This document shows, piece by piece, positions 1-6,643 of a stretch of 7,151 nt of DNA. Numbering within the stretch: position 1 is the first letter of the stretch; every line of letters begins with the position of its first letter. The DNA is from RUG14186 sp964644555 (GTDB lineage Bacteria; Bacillota; Clostridia; Eubacteriales; Anaerofustaceae), in contig CAZXWI010000077.1 in assembly GCA_964644555.1 (NCBI GenBank), forward strand, positions 1 through 7,151. Reading direction: 5' to 3'. The notes beneath the pieces were generated by a model. The model did not search any database and was not told where the DNA came from. It worked only from the letters and a program-made list of their open reading frames with translations. Position numbers and translations under genes: made by a program.

Positions 1-1
1 A

Positions 2-910
2 GATAAAATAATAGGAAACACACCTCTTTTAAGGGTGAAAAATATAGAGAAAAAATATTCCCTTAACGCTTATTTGTACACAAAATTGGAATGTTTTAAC
101 CCCACATCAAGCGCCAAAGACAGAGCCTCTTTGTATATGATAGAGGATGCAGAAAAGAAAGGCATCTTAAAAGAAGGCAGCACCATCATAGAGCCGACCA
201 GCGGAAATACGGGAATAGGCTTATGTGCAATAGCATCTTCCAAGGGGTACAACTGCATAATAGTTATGCCCGATAACATGAGCATCGAAAGACAAAAGAT
301 AATGAAAGCTTTCGGTGCAGAACTTGTGCTTACTCCGTCATCCGAGGGCATGAGCGGTGCAATAAAAAAAGCCGAGGAATTAAGTAACGAAATCAAAGGG
401 AGTTTTATAGCTTCGCAATTTTCAAATCCTGCCAATGCACAGGCTCACTACGAAACCACGGCTGTTGAAATATGTAACGACTTAAACAACAAAATTGATA
501 TTTTCGTTGCGGGAATCGGCACAGGAGGCACTATCACGGGGGTAGGCAAGTACCTTAAAGAAAATATCCCAAATGTAAAGGTATACGGTGTAGAACCTTT
601 GAGTTCGCCGTTTTTAACTCAGGGCAAATCAGGAGTTCATAAAATTCAGGGAATAGGCGCAGGCTTTAAACCCGATGTGTTTGATCAAAGCGTGTGCGAT
701 GATATAATCTGCATCTCAAACGAAGACGCACTGAGTTATTCTCGTCAAATGGCACAATGCGAGGGAATGCTTGTGGGAATATCATCGGGGGCTGCTCTTT
801 GTGCGGCAGTTAATCTTGCATCAAAAGAGGAAAATAAGGGCAAAAACATCGTCGCATTGCTGCCCGATACGGGAGAAAGATATTTATCTACCGAATTATT
901 TGATTTTTAA
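2..910 (+). CDS. cysK: Cysteine synthase (O-acetylserine sulfhydrylase), 5' partial
   Basis: PLP enzyme that replaces the acetate of O-acetylserine with sulfide to give cysteine, in the cytoplasm. The frame is open to the left edge, and the first visible codons give the conserved IIGNTPLLRV start of the family, so the GTG at 35 is an internal valine and only a few residues are missing. Of 302 visible residues (counted from base 2): Lys39 in NPTSSAKDR is the Schiff-base lysine, SGNTG at 67-71 binds the substrate carboxylate, GTGGT at 173-177 holds the PLP phosphate, GISSG near 259-263 supplies the serine facing the pyridine nitrogen, and the end LPDTGERYLST is typical. Family length is about 300-310, so the gene looks intact. 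The next gene makes its substrate, which supports this role over other PLP fold-type II enzymes such as cystathionine beta-synthase. The promoter lies outside the window. Confidence 0.95.
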   Translation, partial: DKIIGNTPLLRVKNIEKKYSLNAYLYTKLECFNPTSSAKDRASLYMIEDAEKKGILKEGSTIIEPTSGNTGIGLCAIASSKGYNCIIVMPDNMSIERQKIMKAFGAELVLTPSSEGMSGAIKKAEELSNEIKGSFIASQFSNPANAQAHYETTAVEICNDLNNKIDIFVAGIGTGGTITGVGKYLKENIPNVKVYGVEPLSSPFLTQGKSGVHKIQGIGAGFKPDVFDQSVCDDIICISNEDALSYSRQMAQCEGMLVGISSGAALCAAVNLASKEENKGKNIVALLPDTGERYLSTELFDF

Positions 911-914
911 GGAG
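911..914 (+). promoter_or_regulatory. Ribosome binding site deciding a TTG start
   Basis: GGAG directly follows the cysteine synthase stop codon and sits 7 bases before a TTG. No comparable site precedes the first in-frame ATG at 952, so the TTG at 922 is the supported start of serine acetyltransferase. Confidence 0.8.
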
Positions 915-921
915 AAATATT

Positions 922-1770
922 TTGAAATTTGACAACATTGATTCATGCATAATGAAAACTGCCGAAATTATATACGAAAGCAGCGAATATTCAAATGGAA
1001 ACGATAATATCGGGGTGGGGCTTCGTGTAAAAGTGCCTGAATTTATTACCAAATTGCAAACAGGGCTTTACCCCATGATATATACAACGCAAGTGCTTAA
1101 TTATTCACAAATAAAAAATACGATATACGAAAATCTGCTTTCATCAGCACATATTCTCGGTGAAATATGCCGGAGTTTGTCAAAATACGGTTTTGAGGAT
1201 AATATAGAAGACACCGTTAATGAATTTTTCCATACTCTGCCGGATACTGTTCAAATGTTAAAAAGTGATGTTGCCGCAGCTTATGAGGGCGACCCTGCGG
1301 CGAAGTCACATGAAGAAATAATGCTTGCATATCCGGCATTCGAAGCTATTACCATATACCGTATGGCTCATAAGCTTTATTTGATGAATGTACCGATTTT
1401 GCCTCGAATGATGACGGAACACGCTCACCGAATAACAGGCATAGATATCCACCCCGGAGCTACCATCGGCAAACATTTTTTCATCGACCACGGCACAGGT
1501 GTGGTAGTGGGTGAAACATGCGTGATAGGTGATAATGTAAAGCTTTATCAAGGGGTTACATTGGGTGCTAAAAGCTTTGAAGCTGACGAAAACGGCAACC
1601 CGGTAAAGGGGATAAAAAGACACCCCAACATAGGAAATAATGTCATTATATATGCAGGAGCCACAATACTCGGGGGAGATACCACTATCGGAGATAACTG
1701 CATTATCGGCGGTAATGTATGGCTTACTCATTCGGTCGAAGCTAATCAGACAATATATTATAAGGAATAG
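922..1770 (+). CDS. Serine O-acetyltransferase, long N-terminal form
   Basis: Transfers acetyl from acetyl-CoA to serine, giving the O-acetylserine used by the gene just upstream. It is 282 residues with a TTG start. Residues 1 to about 165 form the helical N-terminal region. From about 172 on there is a left-handed beta-helix of hexapeptide repeats (GIDIHPGATIG, VVVGETCVIGDNVKL, NIGNNVIIYAGATILGG). The catalytic pair is present: Asp175 in GIDIHPG and His190 in IDHGTG, 15 residues apart as in E. coli CysE Asp143/His158; the KRHPNIG histidine (234) is also kept. The 11-base gap to cysteine synthase indicates one operon. The protein stops at Glu282 soon after GGNVWLTHSV and lacks the G-x-PA segment and isoleucine-ended tail of CysE. 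Clostridial and Bacteroides homologues of this long type are, as I recall, similarly short at the end. The symbols cysE or epsC may be used for it. Confidence 0.93.
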   Translation: MKFDNIDSCIMKTAEIIYESSEYSNGNDNIGVGLRVKVPEFITKLQTGLYPMIYTTQVLNYSQIKNTIYENLLSSAHILGEICRSLSKYGFEDNIEDTVNEFFHTLPDTVQMLKSDVAAAYEGDPAAKSHEEIMLAYPAFEAITIYRMAHKLYLMNVPILPRMMTEHAHRITGIDIHPGATIGKHFFIDHGTGVVVGETCVIGDNVKLYQGVTLGAKSFEADENGNPVKGIKRHPNIGNNVIIYAGATILGGDTTIGDNCIIGGNVWLTHSVEANQTIYYKE

Positions 1771-1864
1771 TATATTATAAAGCAGAGTCTACGATATCAT
1801 TGAGCAAATAAATATATTAGGTTACGAAACAAATTTTTTTAGGCTGTAGGCAATGAGAATACTT

Positions 1865-1894
1865 TTATCATTATCGGAAACTTTGTGATATAAT
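1865..1894 (+). promoter_or_regulatory. Probable sigma-A promoter for the small-gene pair
   Basis: A perfect TATAAT at 1889-1894 is preceded, 18 bases upstream, by TTATCA at 1865-1870 (4 of 6 matches to TTGACA). Transcription would start near 1901, about 20 bases before the ATG at 1920, with GAAGG at 1908-1912 as the ribosome binding site. No clear terminator is seen between the cysteine operon (ends 1770) and this promoter, so read-through from upstream is also possible. Confidence 0.6.
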
Positions 1895-1919
1895 TGTCTA
1901 AAGTTATGAAGGTTAACCT

Positions 1920-2135
1920 ATGATAATATTCAATGAAACGATAGATACGATTCTCGGTATTCTCTTAATCGCATATGGTTTATACCGATTATTTTTCAAA
2001 GATTTAATTCTAAAATTCGGTAAAAAGAATTCATATGCAGAAACTGTAAAAGAAATCTCCGGATTATACCGTCCTAAAGTGCTGATATCATGTTTTGCGT
2101 ACACAATAAAATTTCCTATCGACTATTGTTTTTGA
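1920..2135 (+). CDS. Small unknown membrane protein, piece before the stop
   Basis: This is the 71-residue product expected if the TGA at 2133-2135 is obeyed. The ATG follows GAAGG with 7 bases between, and a promoter lies just upstream. Residues about 8-26 (centred on ILGILLIAYGLYRLFF) form one hydrophobic segment, then a Lys-rich turn and a polar part, suggesting an N-terminal membrane anchor with the rest in the cytoplasm. The family is not recognised. I think this is the front part of a longer gene, because the same frame stays coherent after the stop. Confidence 0.5.
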   Translation: MIIFNETIDTILGILLIAYGLYRLFFKDLILKFGKKNSYAETVKEISGLYRPKVLISCFAYTIKFPIDYCF

Positions 2136-2258
2136 GCAATTTGCGAAGATAAATTATACATAATTGATCGTAATTCGATTGAAAACTATATTGCCGTTTC
2201 TTATGACAACATTGACTGGTGCTATTTAAACAAAAAAACATATGGGATTGCAAAATAA
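1920..2258 (+). pseudogene. Small membrane protein gene with in-frame TGA stop
   Basis: Reading on in the same frame past TGA at 2133-2135 gives a further 40 codons to TAA at 2256-2258, with protein-like composition (for example EDKLYIIDRNSIENYIAVSY and the NIDWCYLNKKTYG stretch). Both halves share one frame, so a single base change accounts for the break; CGA-to-TGA or TGG-to-TGA are the simplest. The restored product would be about 112 residues: one N-terminal membrane helix and a soluble part of roughly 85 residues. Trp is read from TGG inside the same stretch and in neighbouring genes, so TGA is unlikely to mean Trp here. The function is unknown. A short authentic gene ending at 2135, with chance openness after it, is the alternative. 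Confidence 0.5.
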
Positions 2259-2478
2259 AAACCAACATTCAAAAGAAACGATATTGCGAATCATTTGCCA
2301 AATGCATATTTGTTTCAACGACATGTGCGTAAAGAAACTTGGTCTAGAATCCGGCGAAGTCGAATTTGATTTTTTGCCTGCTGATGACGAATTTAATACA
2401 TATGCATTGACATCACCTGACTTTTTCGAATTAATATGGCAGAAAGTCCCTAAGAAAAAGAATCATATCGAGATTTAA
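2242..2478 (+). CDS. Small hypothetical protein, overlaps the preceding gene
   Basis: A 78-residue soluble protein of unrecognised family with no membrane segment. The acidic middle (GEVEFDFLPADDEF) and aromatic tail (SPDFFELIWQKVPKKKNHIEI without its last residues) look like real coding sequence, and codon choice from about 2330 on is natural. The ATG lies inside the last codons of the extended upstream frame and overlaps its TAA at 2256-2258 by 17 bases. No Shine-Dalgarno sequence stands at the right distance, so expression probably relied on coupling to the upstream gene, or the reading frame was once joined to it by a frameshift. If the upstream TGA is genuine, ribosomes would stop more than 100 bases before this start and coupling would be lost. 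The first 25 or so residues are less certain than the rest. Confidence 0.5.
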   Translation: MGLQNKNQHSKETILRIICQMHICFNDMCVKKLGLESGEVEFDFLPADDEFNTYALTSPDFFELIWQKVPKKKNHIEI

Positions 2479-2618
2479 TTGATTTTAACCTCAAACTTGA
2501 ATGTACACCCTCATTAAGCATCACTCTGTTTTCTTCGTCATAATTGATTACTCATAAGTTTTACAATAATGCCATCAAATATTTAATTGTGGAATAATGC
2601 GTTAAAGTGAAAATGGTA

Positions 2619-2627
2619 TGGTATAAT
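2619..2627 (+). promoter_or_regulatory. Extended -10 promoter of the flippase gene
   Basis: TGGTATAAT gives a perfect -10 (2622-2627) with the TGn extension directly in front. No good -35 box lies 16-18 bases upstream, as is common for extended -10 promoters. The transcript would begin near 2634, leaving a leader of about 65 bases to the ATG at 2700. Confidence 0.6.
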
Positions 2628-2683
2628 AATTTAAATATGTATTTTGCAGTTTTATTTCTCACCATATAAATACATTCATAACC

Positions 2684-2690
2684 GAAGAGG
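2684..2690 (+). promoter_or_regulatory. Ribosome binding site of the flippase gene
   Basis: GAAGAGG lies 9 bases before the ATG at 2700. A nearer ATG at 2692 is out of frame and meets a stop after two more codons, so 2700 is the start. Confidence 0.6.
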
Positions 2691-2699
2691 TATGCATTT

Positions 2700-4220
2700 A
2701 TGAATTCATCCCGAACATCAAAGGGTATAAAAAATATAATATTTTCCATGACATCAAGGCTTATAATCATCGTACTTCAGCTTGCAAGCCGTTTTGTTTT
2801 TATCAAAATGCTTCCTGCCGAATATTTGGGGCTTAGCGGATTATTTACCAACATACTCAGTTTTCTAACTCTATCCGAACTCGGCATCGGAACGGCAATA
2901 TCCTTTGCTCTTTACAAACCATTAGCTCAAAACGATACCAATAAAATAAAAAGCCTTATGGCTCTTTTTAAAAAATTTTACATTGCCATAGGTACTTTCA
3001 TTCTACTTGCGGGAATTGCACTCACACCGTTTCTTAAATATTTCGTTTTGGACTTACCCTCCGATATGAAATACTTTTATTCGTCATACATCCTTTATGT
3101 GTTGGATGCAGGGCTGGGATACTTTTTCACATATAAGGTTACGCTTCTTAACAGTGACCAAAAGGTATACATTTCAGCTGCATGCGAAATGGTATGCTTT
3201 ATTGTAACCAAAATTTTGCAAATAATTGTTCTTTTATTTACACAAAACTACCTCATATATTTGTCGGTTCAGGTAGTTTTGGCATTATTGGAAAAAGTCG
3301 TTGTTGTTCGTATTGTCAATAAAAATTATCCGTATCTATCTTTAAATGATGCCGAAGAACTCACTGTAAATGAAAAAGCGGACATCAAACAAAATGTATT
3401 GGCTTTATTATTTCAAAAGATTGGCGATGTAATAGTAAATGCCACGGATAATATTATAATCACAAAAGTATTGGGGCTTATAATCGAGGGTATATATTCC
3501 AATTATTACCTTATTACCAGCAACATCAACATTTTAGCTTTGAGCATAATAAATGCATTGGTCGGTAGTGTCGGTAATTTTGTTGCCGAAAAGGATACTG
3601 CAGAACAGCACAAATTTTTCAATGATTTGCTCTTTGCTAATTTCTGGATATATTTAAACTGCAGCGTGTGTATTTTTGTTTTGAGTGAACCTTTTATAGC
3701 ACTTTTCTTTGGGAAAGGCTATGTTCTGGGTAGTTACACAATGTGGGCAGTGGCAGGGTGTTTCTACCTTACGGGAATCAGGCGCAGCGTAGGTATATAT
3801 AAAGAAGTAACGGGGCTATTTTGGAACGATCGCTACCGTAGCCTTACCGAAGCCGCAGTAAATCTTATAGTATCGATAATTCTTGCTAAGTTTTTCGGAG
3901 TTGCCGGGGTTAAGCTCGGCACGATAATCGGAATTTTGTGCGTTTCTTTCTGGTGGGAACCGTATGCACTCTTTAAACACCACTTCAATGATAAATTGTC
4001 ATCATATTTAAAAAAGCAATTCGGATATATGCTGTTTACGGTATGCTGCTTTATAATATGCGCTTATATATCGTCATTTTTACCGAGTTCGTTCATCGGA
4101 TTGATTTTGAAGGCAGTGGTGTGCGTTGTGATTACCAATGCATTATTTATAACAGTTTATTCTAAAAACGAAGAATTTGCCTATTTCAAATCCGTAGGCA
4201 AAAAGTTAATCAAAAAATAA
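2700..4220 (+). CDS. Wzx-like polysaccharide/oligosaccharide flippase
   Basis: A 506-residue, strongly hydrophobic inner-membrane protein of the MOP superfamily (polysaccharide transporter branch), expected to move lipid-linked sugar units across the membrane for capsule, wall polysaccharide or teichoic-acid-like polymers. Family marks include the N-terminal stretch LPAEYLGLSGLFTNILSFL followed by LSELGIGTAISFALYKPLA (residues about 39-76), and the later GLFWNDRYRSLTEAAVNLIV and FFGVAGVKLGTIIG (about 372-411). Hydrophobic segments spread along the whole length fit the 12-14 helices usual for the family, and the size is normal. No glycosyltransferase, polymerase or ligase gene is next to it here; it has its own promoter and terminator, so it is monocistronic. 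The transported substrate cannot be read from the sequence. A lipid II flippase of MurJ type is less likely given these motifs. Confidence 0.82.
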   Translation: MNSSRTSKGIKNIIFSMTSRLIIIVLQLASRFVFIKMLPAEYLGLSGLFTNILSFLTLSELGIGTAISFALYKPLAQNDTNKIKSLMALFKKFYIAIGTFILLAGIALTPFLKYFVLDLPSDMKYFYSSYILYVLDAGLGYFFTYKVTLLNSDQKVYISAACEMVCFIVTKILQIIVLLFTQNYLIYLSVQVVLALLEKVVVVRIVNKNYPYLSLNDAEELTVNEKADIKQNVLALLFQKIGDVIVNATDNIIITKVLGLIIEGIYSNYYLITSNINILALSIINALVGSVGNFVAEKDTAEQHKFFNDLLFANFWIYLNCSVCIFVLSEPFIALFFGKGYVLGSYTMWAVAGCFYLTGIRRSVGIYKEVTGLFWNDRYRSLTEAAVNLIVSIILAKFFGVAGVKLGTIIGILCVSFWWEPYALFKHHFNDKLSSYLKKQFGYMLFTVCCFIICAYISSFLPSSFIGLILKAVVCVVITNALFITVYSKNEEFAYFKSVGKKLIKK

Positions 4221-4234
4221 AATACATGACTACT

Positions 4235-4269
4235 AAACGAGTGAAAATAATATTTTCGCTCGTTTTTTT
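4235..4269 (+). terminator. Rho-independent terminator after the flippase
   Basis: A 12-bp stem (4237-4248 with 4252-4263, one G-T pair) closes a 3-base loop and runs into seven T residues at 4263-4269. It begins 15 bases after the flippase stop codon. Confidence 0.9.
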
Positions 4270-4384
4270 ATACATGAGTATTCACCGTAAAAATTCGATA
4301 ATTAAGGCAAATTTTATTTATTCAAAAATACCGACAAAAAATTAATTTACATAAAAAAATTGTACAAAAATAATATATAAATTA

Positions 4385-4413
4385 TTGGAATTTACTTTTA
4401 CTCTGTGTATAAT
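4385..4413 (+). promoter_or_regulatory. Sigma-A promoter of the surface protein gene
   Basis: TTGGAA at 4385-4390 and a perfect TATAAT at 4408-4413 are separated by 17 bases. The DNA upstream (4324-4380) is rich in A-runs, as in UP elements. Transcription would begin near 4420, giving a leader of about 79 bases that holds a 10-base perfect palindrome, ATTTGCAAAT, at 4435-4444. The AAGGAG ribosome binding site is at 4485-4490, 8 bases before the ATG. Confidence 0.7.
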
Positions 4414-4498
4414 AACCGTGGTAAAAACGTAAAAATTTGCAAATACACCATATTTGACAAAACAAAGTCCCCTATCTTATACATAAGGAGAAATATTT

Positions 4499-5107
4499 AT
4501 GAAATTATGTAGACTACTCACAAAAAGCTTAAGTGTGTTGCTATGTTTGGTGATAGCAATCAGCGTAGTAGCAACTCCGGCGTTTGCCTCCCAAACAAAC
4601 GGCAAAGTTCCCGTGCCGAGCGTTAAGGGCGGAGAAACGATGGAAGATGTTGATGTTGTCATTACGACCACCGCAAATATAGACGGCACTACCACTACTG
4701 TTAAAGAAACTGCCAATGGAGGCGATATTACCGACAGCGGACTTATGGTAACATACAAAAGCACGGAAAACGATTTGGAGACAAGTCCCATAGAAAACAC
4801 AAGAAATCTTATAGACTTTAGCGAAGAATACACTATTACACATAATGACAGTACCTATGCTGCAGCAGGCGGAAGAAATATAAATATTAAAAATATAAAA
4901 TCAAGTTCCCCAATCAGCGTAAGTTTGATTTCTTCAGGAATAAAAGTAACAGATCCACACGGCACCGATAATACATCAAGAACTAACACCCTTCCGAGCA
5001 AAGAAGGGAAGCAGACCAAAGAAGAAAATTCTGCAAATTACGACCAGACTACCGAAACCATAGTCGGAAGAAGTGTTTCATTTAATATTTCCAAAATAGA
5101 AACTTAA
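4499..5107 (+). CDS. Secreted N-terminal piece of the broken surface protein
   Basis: This is the product expected if the TAA is obeyed: 202 residues. A clear Sec signal peptide has a basic start (Lys2, Arg5, Lys9), a hydrophobic core at 11-25 and a PAFA|S cleavage site after residue 30. The mature part is polar, Thr/Ser/Asn-rich and has a Thr-rich strand pattern near residues 53-68 (ITTTANIDGTTTTVKE), as is common in Gram-positive surface proteins; no known domain is recognised. The signal peptide contains Cys16, but no lipobox surrounds it. Without the downstream anchor, this piece would be released from the cell. Confidence 0.6.
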   Translation: MKLCRLLTKSLSVLLCLVIAISVVATPAFASQTNGKVPVPSVKGGETMEDVDVVITTTANIDGTTTTVKETANGGDITDSGLMVTYKSTENDLETSPIENTRNLIDFSEEYTITHNDSTYAAAGGRNINIKNIKSSSPISVSLISSGIKVTDPHGTDNTSRTNTLPSKEGKQTKEENSANYDQTTETIVGRSVSFNISKIET

Positions 5108-6604
5108 TACAGCGAACCTATTTTTGAGGGCGAACAAGAACCGGCTGCCAATAACGACTACCTCTATTTTTATGTTGACGGTTACGACGGCATAGAAAAG
5201 TTTGACTCCGACGGCACAAACATATACAAAATCACCTGCAATATAGTTGACGAAAACGGAAGCTTTTTAAGAAGAGTAAAAGGCGAAACCATTTATAATA
5301 TGTTCGTTGAATATAAAAACACATCAAATCCCGATGATCCGAGAAACGGTGAACTAATCGGAGGACTTTACTGCGCTGATTTCAGCACAAACGCACATAT
5401 AGGTTACGCATACAGAAAAGTTACTCCCGAAGACGCAGCACAAGACGGCTATTACACCAAAGCAGATGCCGCAAAACTGCGAAATATATTAAACAACGGA
5501 TTTGTATTGGGAGTTGATGAAACACCAGCAGAAGCCTCTCCTACAGGTGTAAGCACGAATGAACAGAATATCGTTTTATTCCGTGCAAAACTTAAAGATG
5601 CAAAGGATAATAATATTCTTACCGATACAACCATAATCGATTCAATCGACACTATTACATGGCAGCAAGCGGCTCTGGCTACACAGATATCAATATGGAC
5701 TATCGCCAATCGAATCGAACTCGGAACAGATGAATACATTCAAATGAAAACAAATGATGAACTGACAAATAAATTGGCAAAATTCTTACTTGATTTAGCC
5801 GATAAGAATACATATATCGAAAAAGAGATAGCAATTAAAGAAAACTCAATCAAAAATTTGGATGTTATAGTAAGCGGAGTCGTTGAAGACAAGTCAACCG
5901 ATACCCAAAAGCTTTACAGCGTCGATTTTAAATTCTCTCTTGCGAACGCACCCGAAGAAGATGATGATTTAACAGTTAAAATCCTTAATGAAAAATCGCA
6001 AACTTTGGCATCGGGGAAAATACCACATGATGAAAGCGATACTGTAGCCTCAGGTTATTTGGAATCCGTCAAAGGCAGCGACGGTACAGTTTATTACTTA
6101 ATCAAAGGTATTGAACTTTCGGAAGATACAAACTCTAAACTCACATTGAAATTAGAGGGTATAAAGAGCCAAACAACGGGCGTGTTTATTTTACAGTCAG
6201 AACTTACCCAAGAAGGCAAATCCACTTCGCAAAACCTTATCGGTGCATTTGACCCGAATGCAAAGATGGATATGAGTATGGAAATTGATTTTAAATTCAA
6301 TGTAACACAGTCCACTTCCACAACCCACAGAGAATGGAGAGCTGAATGCGATGGTAGCTTGAATACCCTTTTAAGAGATCTGGGCTTAGGTGATAATAAC
6401 AACCCAAACAACAACGATAACTCAAATAACAATAATACAAATAACGACGGCACAAATGAAGATACGCTTAACAATGACAAAAACCTTACCGATAATATAC
6501 CCCAAACAGGAGATAACTCGAAAATAATTTTATGGGTGGTTATCTTGATTATTGCGGGAATTATCATTTGGAAAACATTCGGATACATAAAAAGGAAAAA
6601 ATAA
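5108..6604 (+). CDS. Thioester-domain and sortase-anchor piece of the broken surface protein
   Basis: The open frame runs on from the TAA; its first ATG is at 5300 and has no ribosome binding site, and nothing here provides a signal peptide, so this part alone should be neither well translated nor exported. Numbered from that ATG (434 residues): LYCADFSTN with Cys25 and ATQISIWTIANR with Gln129 are the two halves of the TQxA/TED internal thioester signature, with Ser131 where Ala is usual. The segment YYTKADAAKLRNILNNGF between them is typical of the domain. A beta-rich domain follows (about 187-350), then an Asn/Asp-rich linker (364-397), IPQTG (400-404), a hydrophobic helix (about 409-425) and KRKK. 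In streptococcal relatives such thioesters bind host proteins covalently; the target here is unknown. Confidence 0.75.
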   Translation, partial: YSEPIFEGEQEPAANNDYLYFYVDGYDGIEKFDSDGTNIYKITCNIVDENGSFLRRVKGETIYNMFVEYKNTSNPDDPRNGELIGGLYCADFSTNAHIGYAYRKVTPEDAAQDGYYTKADAAKLRNILNNGFVLGVDETPAEASPTGVSTNEQNIVLFRAKLKDAKDNNILTDTTIIDSIDTITWQQAALATQISIWTIANRIELGTDEYIQMKTNDELTNKLAKFLLDLADKNTYIEKEIAIKENSIKNLDVIVSGVVEDKSTDTQKLYSVDFKFSLANAPEEDDDLTVKILNEKSQTLASGKIPHDESDTVASGYLESVKGSDGTVYYLIKGIELSEDTNSKLTLKLEGIKSQTTGVFILQSELTQEGKSTSQNLIGAFDPNAKMDMSMEIDFKFNVTQSTSTTHREWRAECDGSLNTLLRDLGLGDNNNPNNNDNSNNNNTNNDGTNEDTLNNDKNLTDNIPQTGDNSKIILWVVILIIAGIIIWKTFGYIKRKK

Positions 6605-6643
6605 AATCAGCCAAATCACATAATGTAAAATATTTCACCAATA

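Larger units (their letters stand above)
4499..6604 (+). pseudogene. Sortase-anchored thioester-domain surface protein gene, broken by one in-frame TAA
   Basis: The whole stretch is one reading frame of 701 sense codons plus a TAA at 5105-5107 (codon 203). No frame change is needed, and bases 5108-5299 between the two visible parts are open and protein-like (NDYLYFYVDGYDGIEKFDSD and so on). The restored protein would have a signal peptide (1-30), a polar N-terminal region, a Cys-Gln thioester domain (Cys292, Gln396), a beta-rich region (about 454-620), an Asn-rich stalk, an IPQTG sortase signal (667-671), a membrane helix and a KRKK tail. Promoter and ribosome binding site are intact. One change, such as CAA, GAA or AAA to TAA, explains the break. 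It may be a true pseudogene, a strain-level off state, or an assembly error. TAA ends other genes here, so recoding is unlikely. Confidence 0.75.

Noticed and set aside
1754..1780. Direct repeat TATATTATAA at 1754-1763 and 1771-1780 at the end of the serine acetyltransferase gene
   Set aside because: Low-complexity AT sequence with no flanking signs of a mobile element or duplication; likely chance.
2133..2175. Selenocysteine insertion at the TGA
   Set aside because: No stem-loop of the bacterial SECIS type is visible just after the TGA, and the protein context is not a known selenoprotein family.
4454..4483. Second promoter with a perfect TTGACA at 4454-4459 and a TATACA-like box at 4478-4483
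   Set aside because: It would start transcription at or after the AAGGAG ribosome binding site of the surface gene, leaving it without a leader; the -10 is also weak. The upstream pair at 4385-4413 fits better.
4499..4590. Lipoprotein signal using Cys16 of the surface protein
   Set aside because: The residues before the cysteine (SVLL) do not form a lipobox, and a clear type I cleavage site follows at Ala30.
6094..6588. Long minus-strand open frame of 164 codons opposite the surface protein
   Set aside because: Mirror of the Asn-rich and hydrophobic coding on the plus strand, with no ribosome binding site or minus-strand promoter seen; the other minus-strand frames opposite the cysteine genes (70-435, 1306-1731) are rejected for the same reason.
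5300..6604. Independent gene starting at the ATG at 5300
   Set aside because: No ribosome binding site or signal peptide, and the frame is continuous with protein-like sequence back to the TAA at 5105; it is the rear part of one broken gene.
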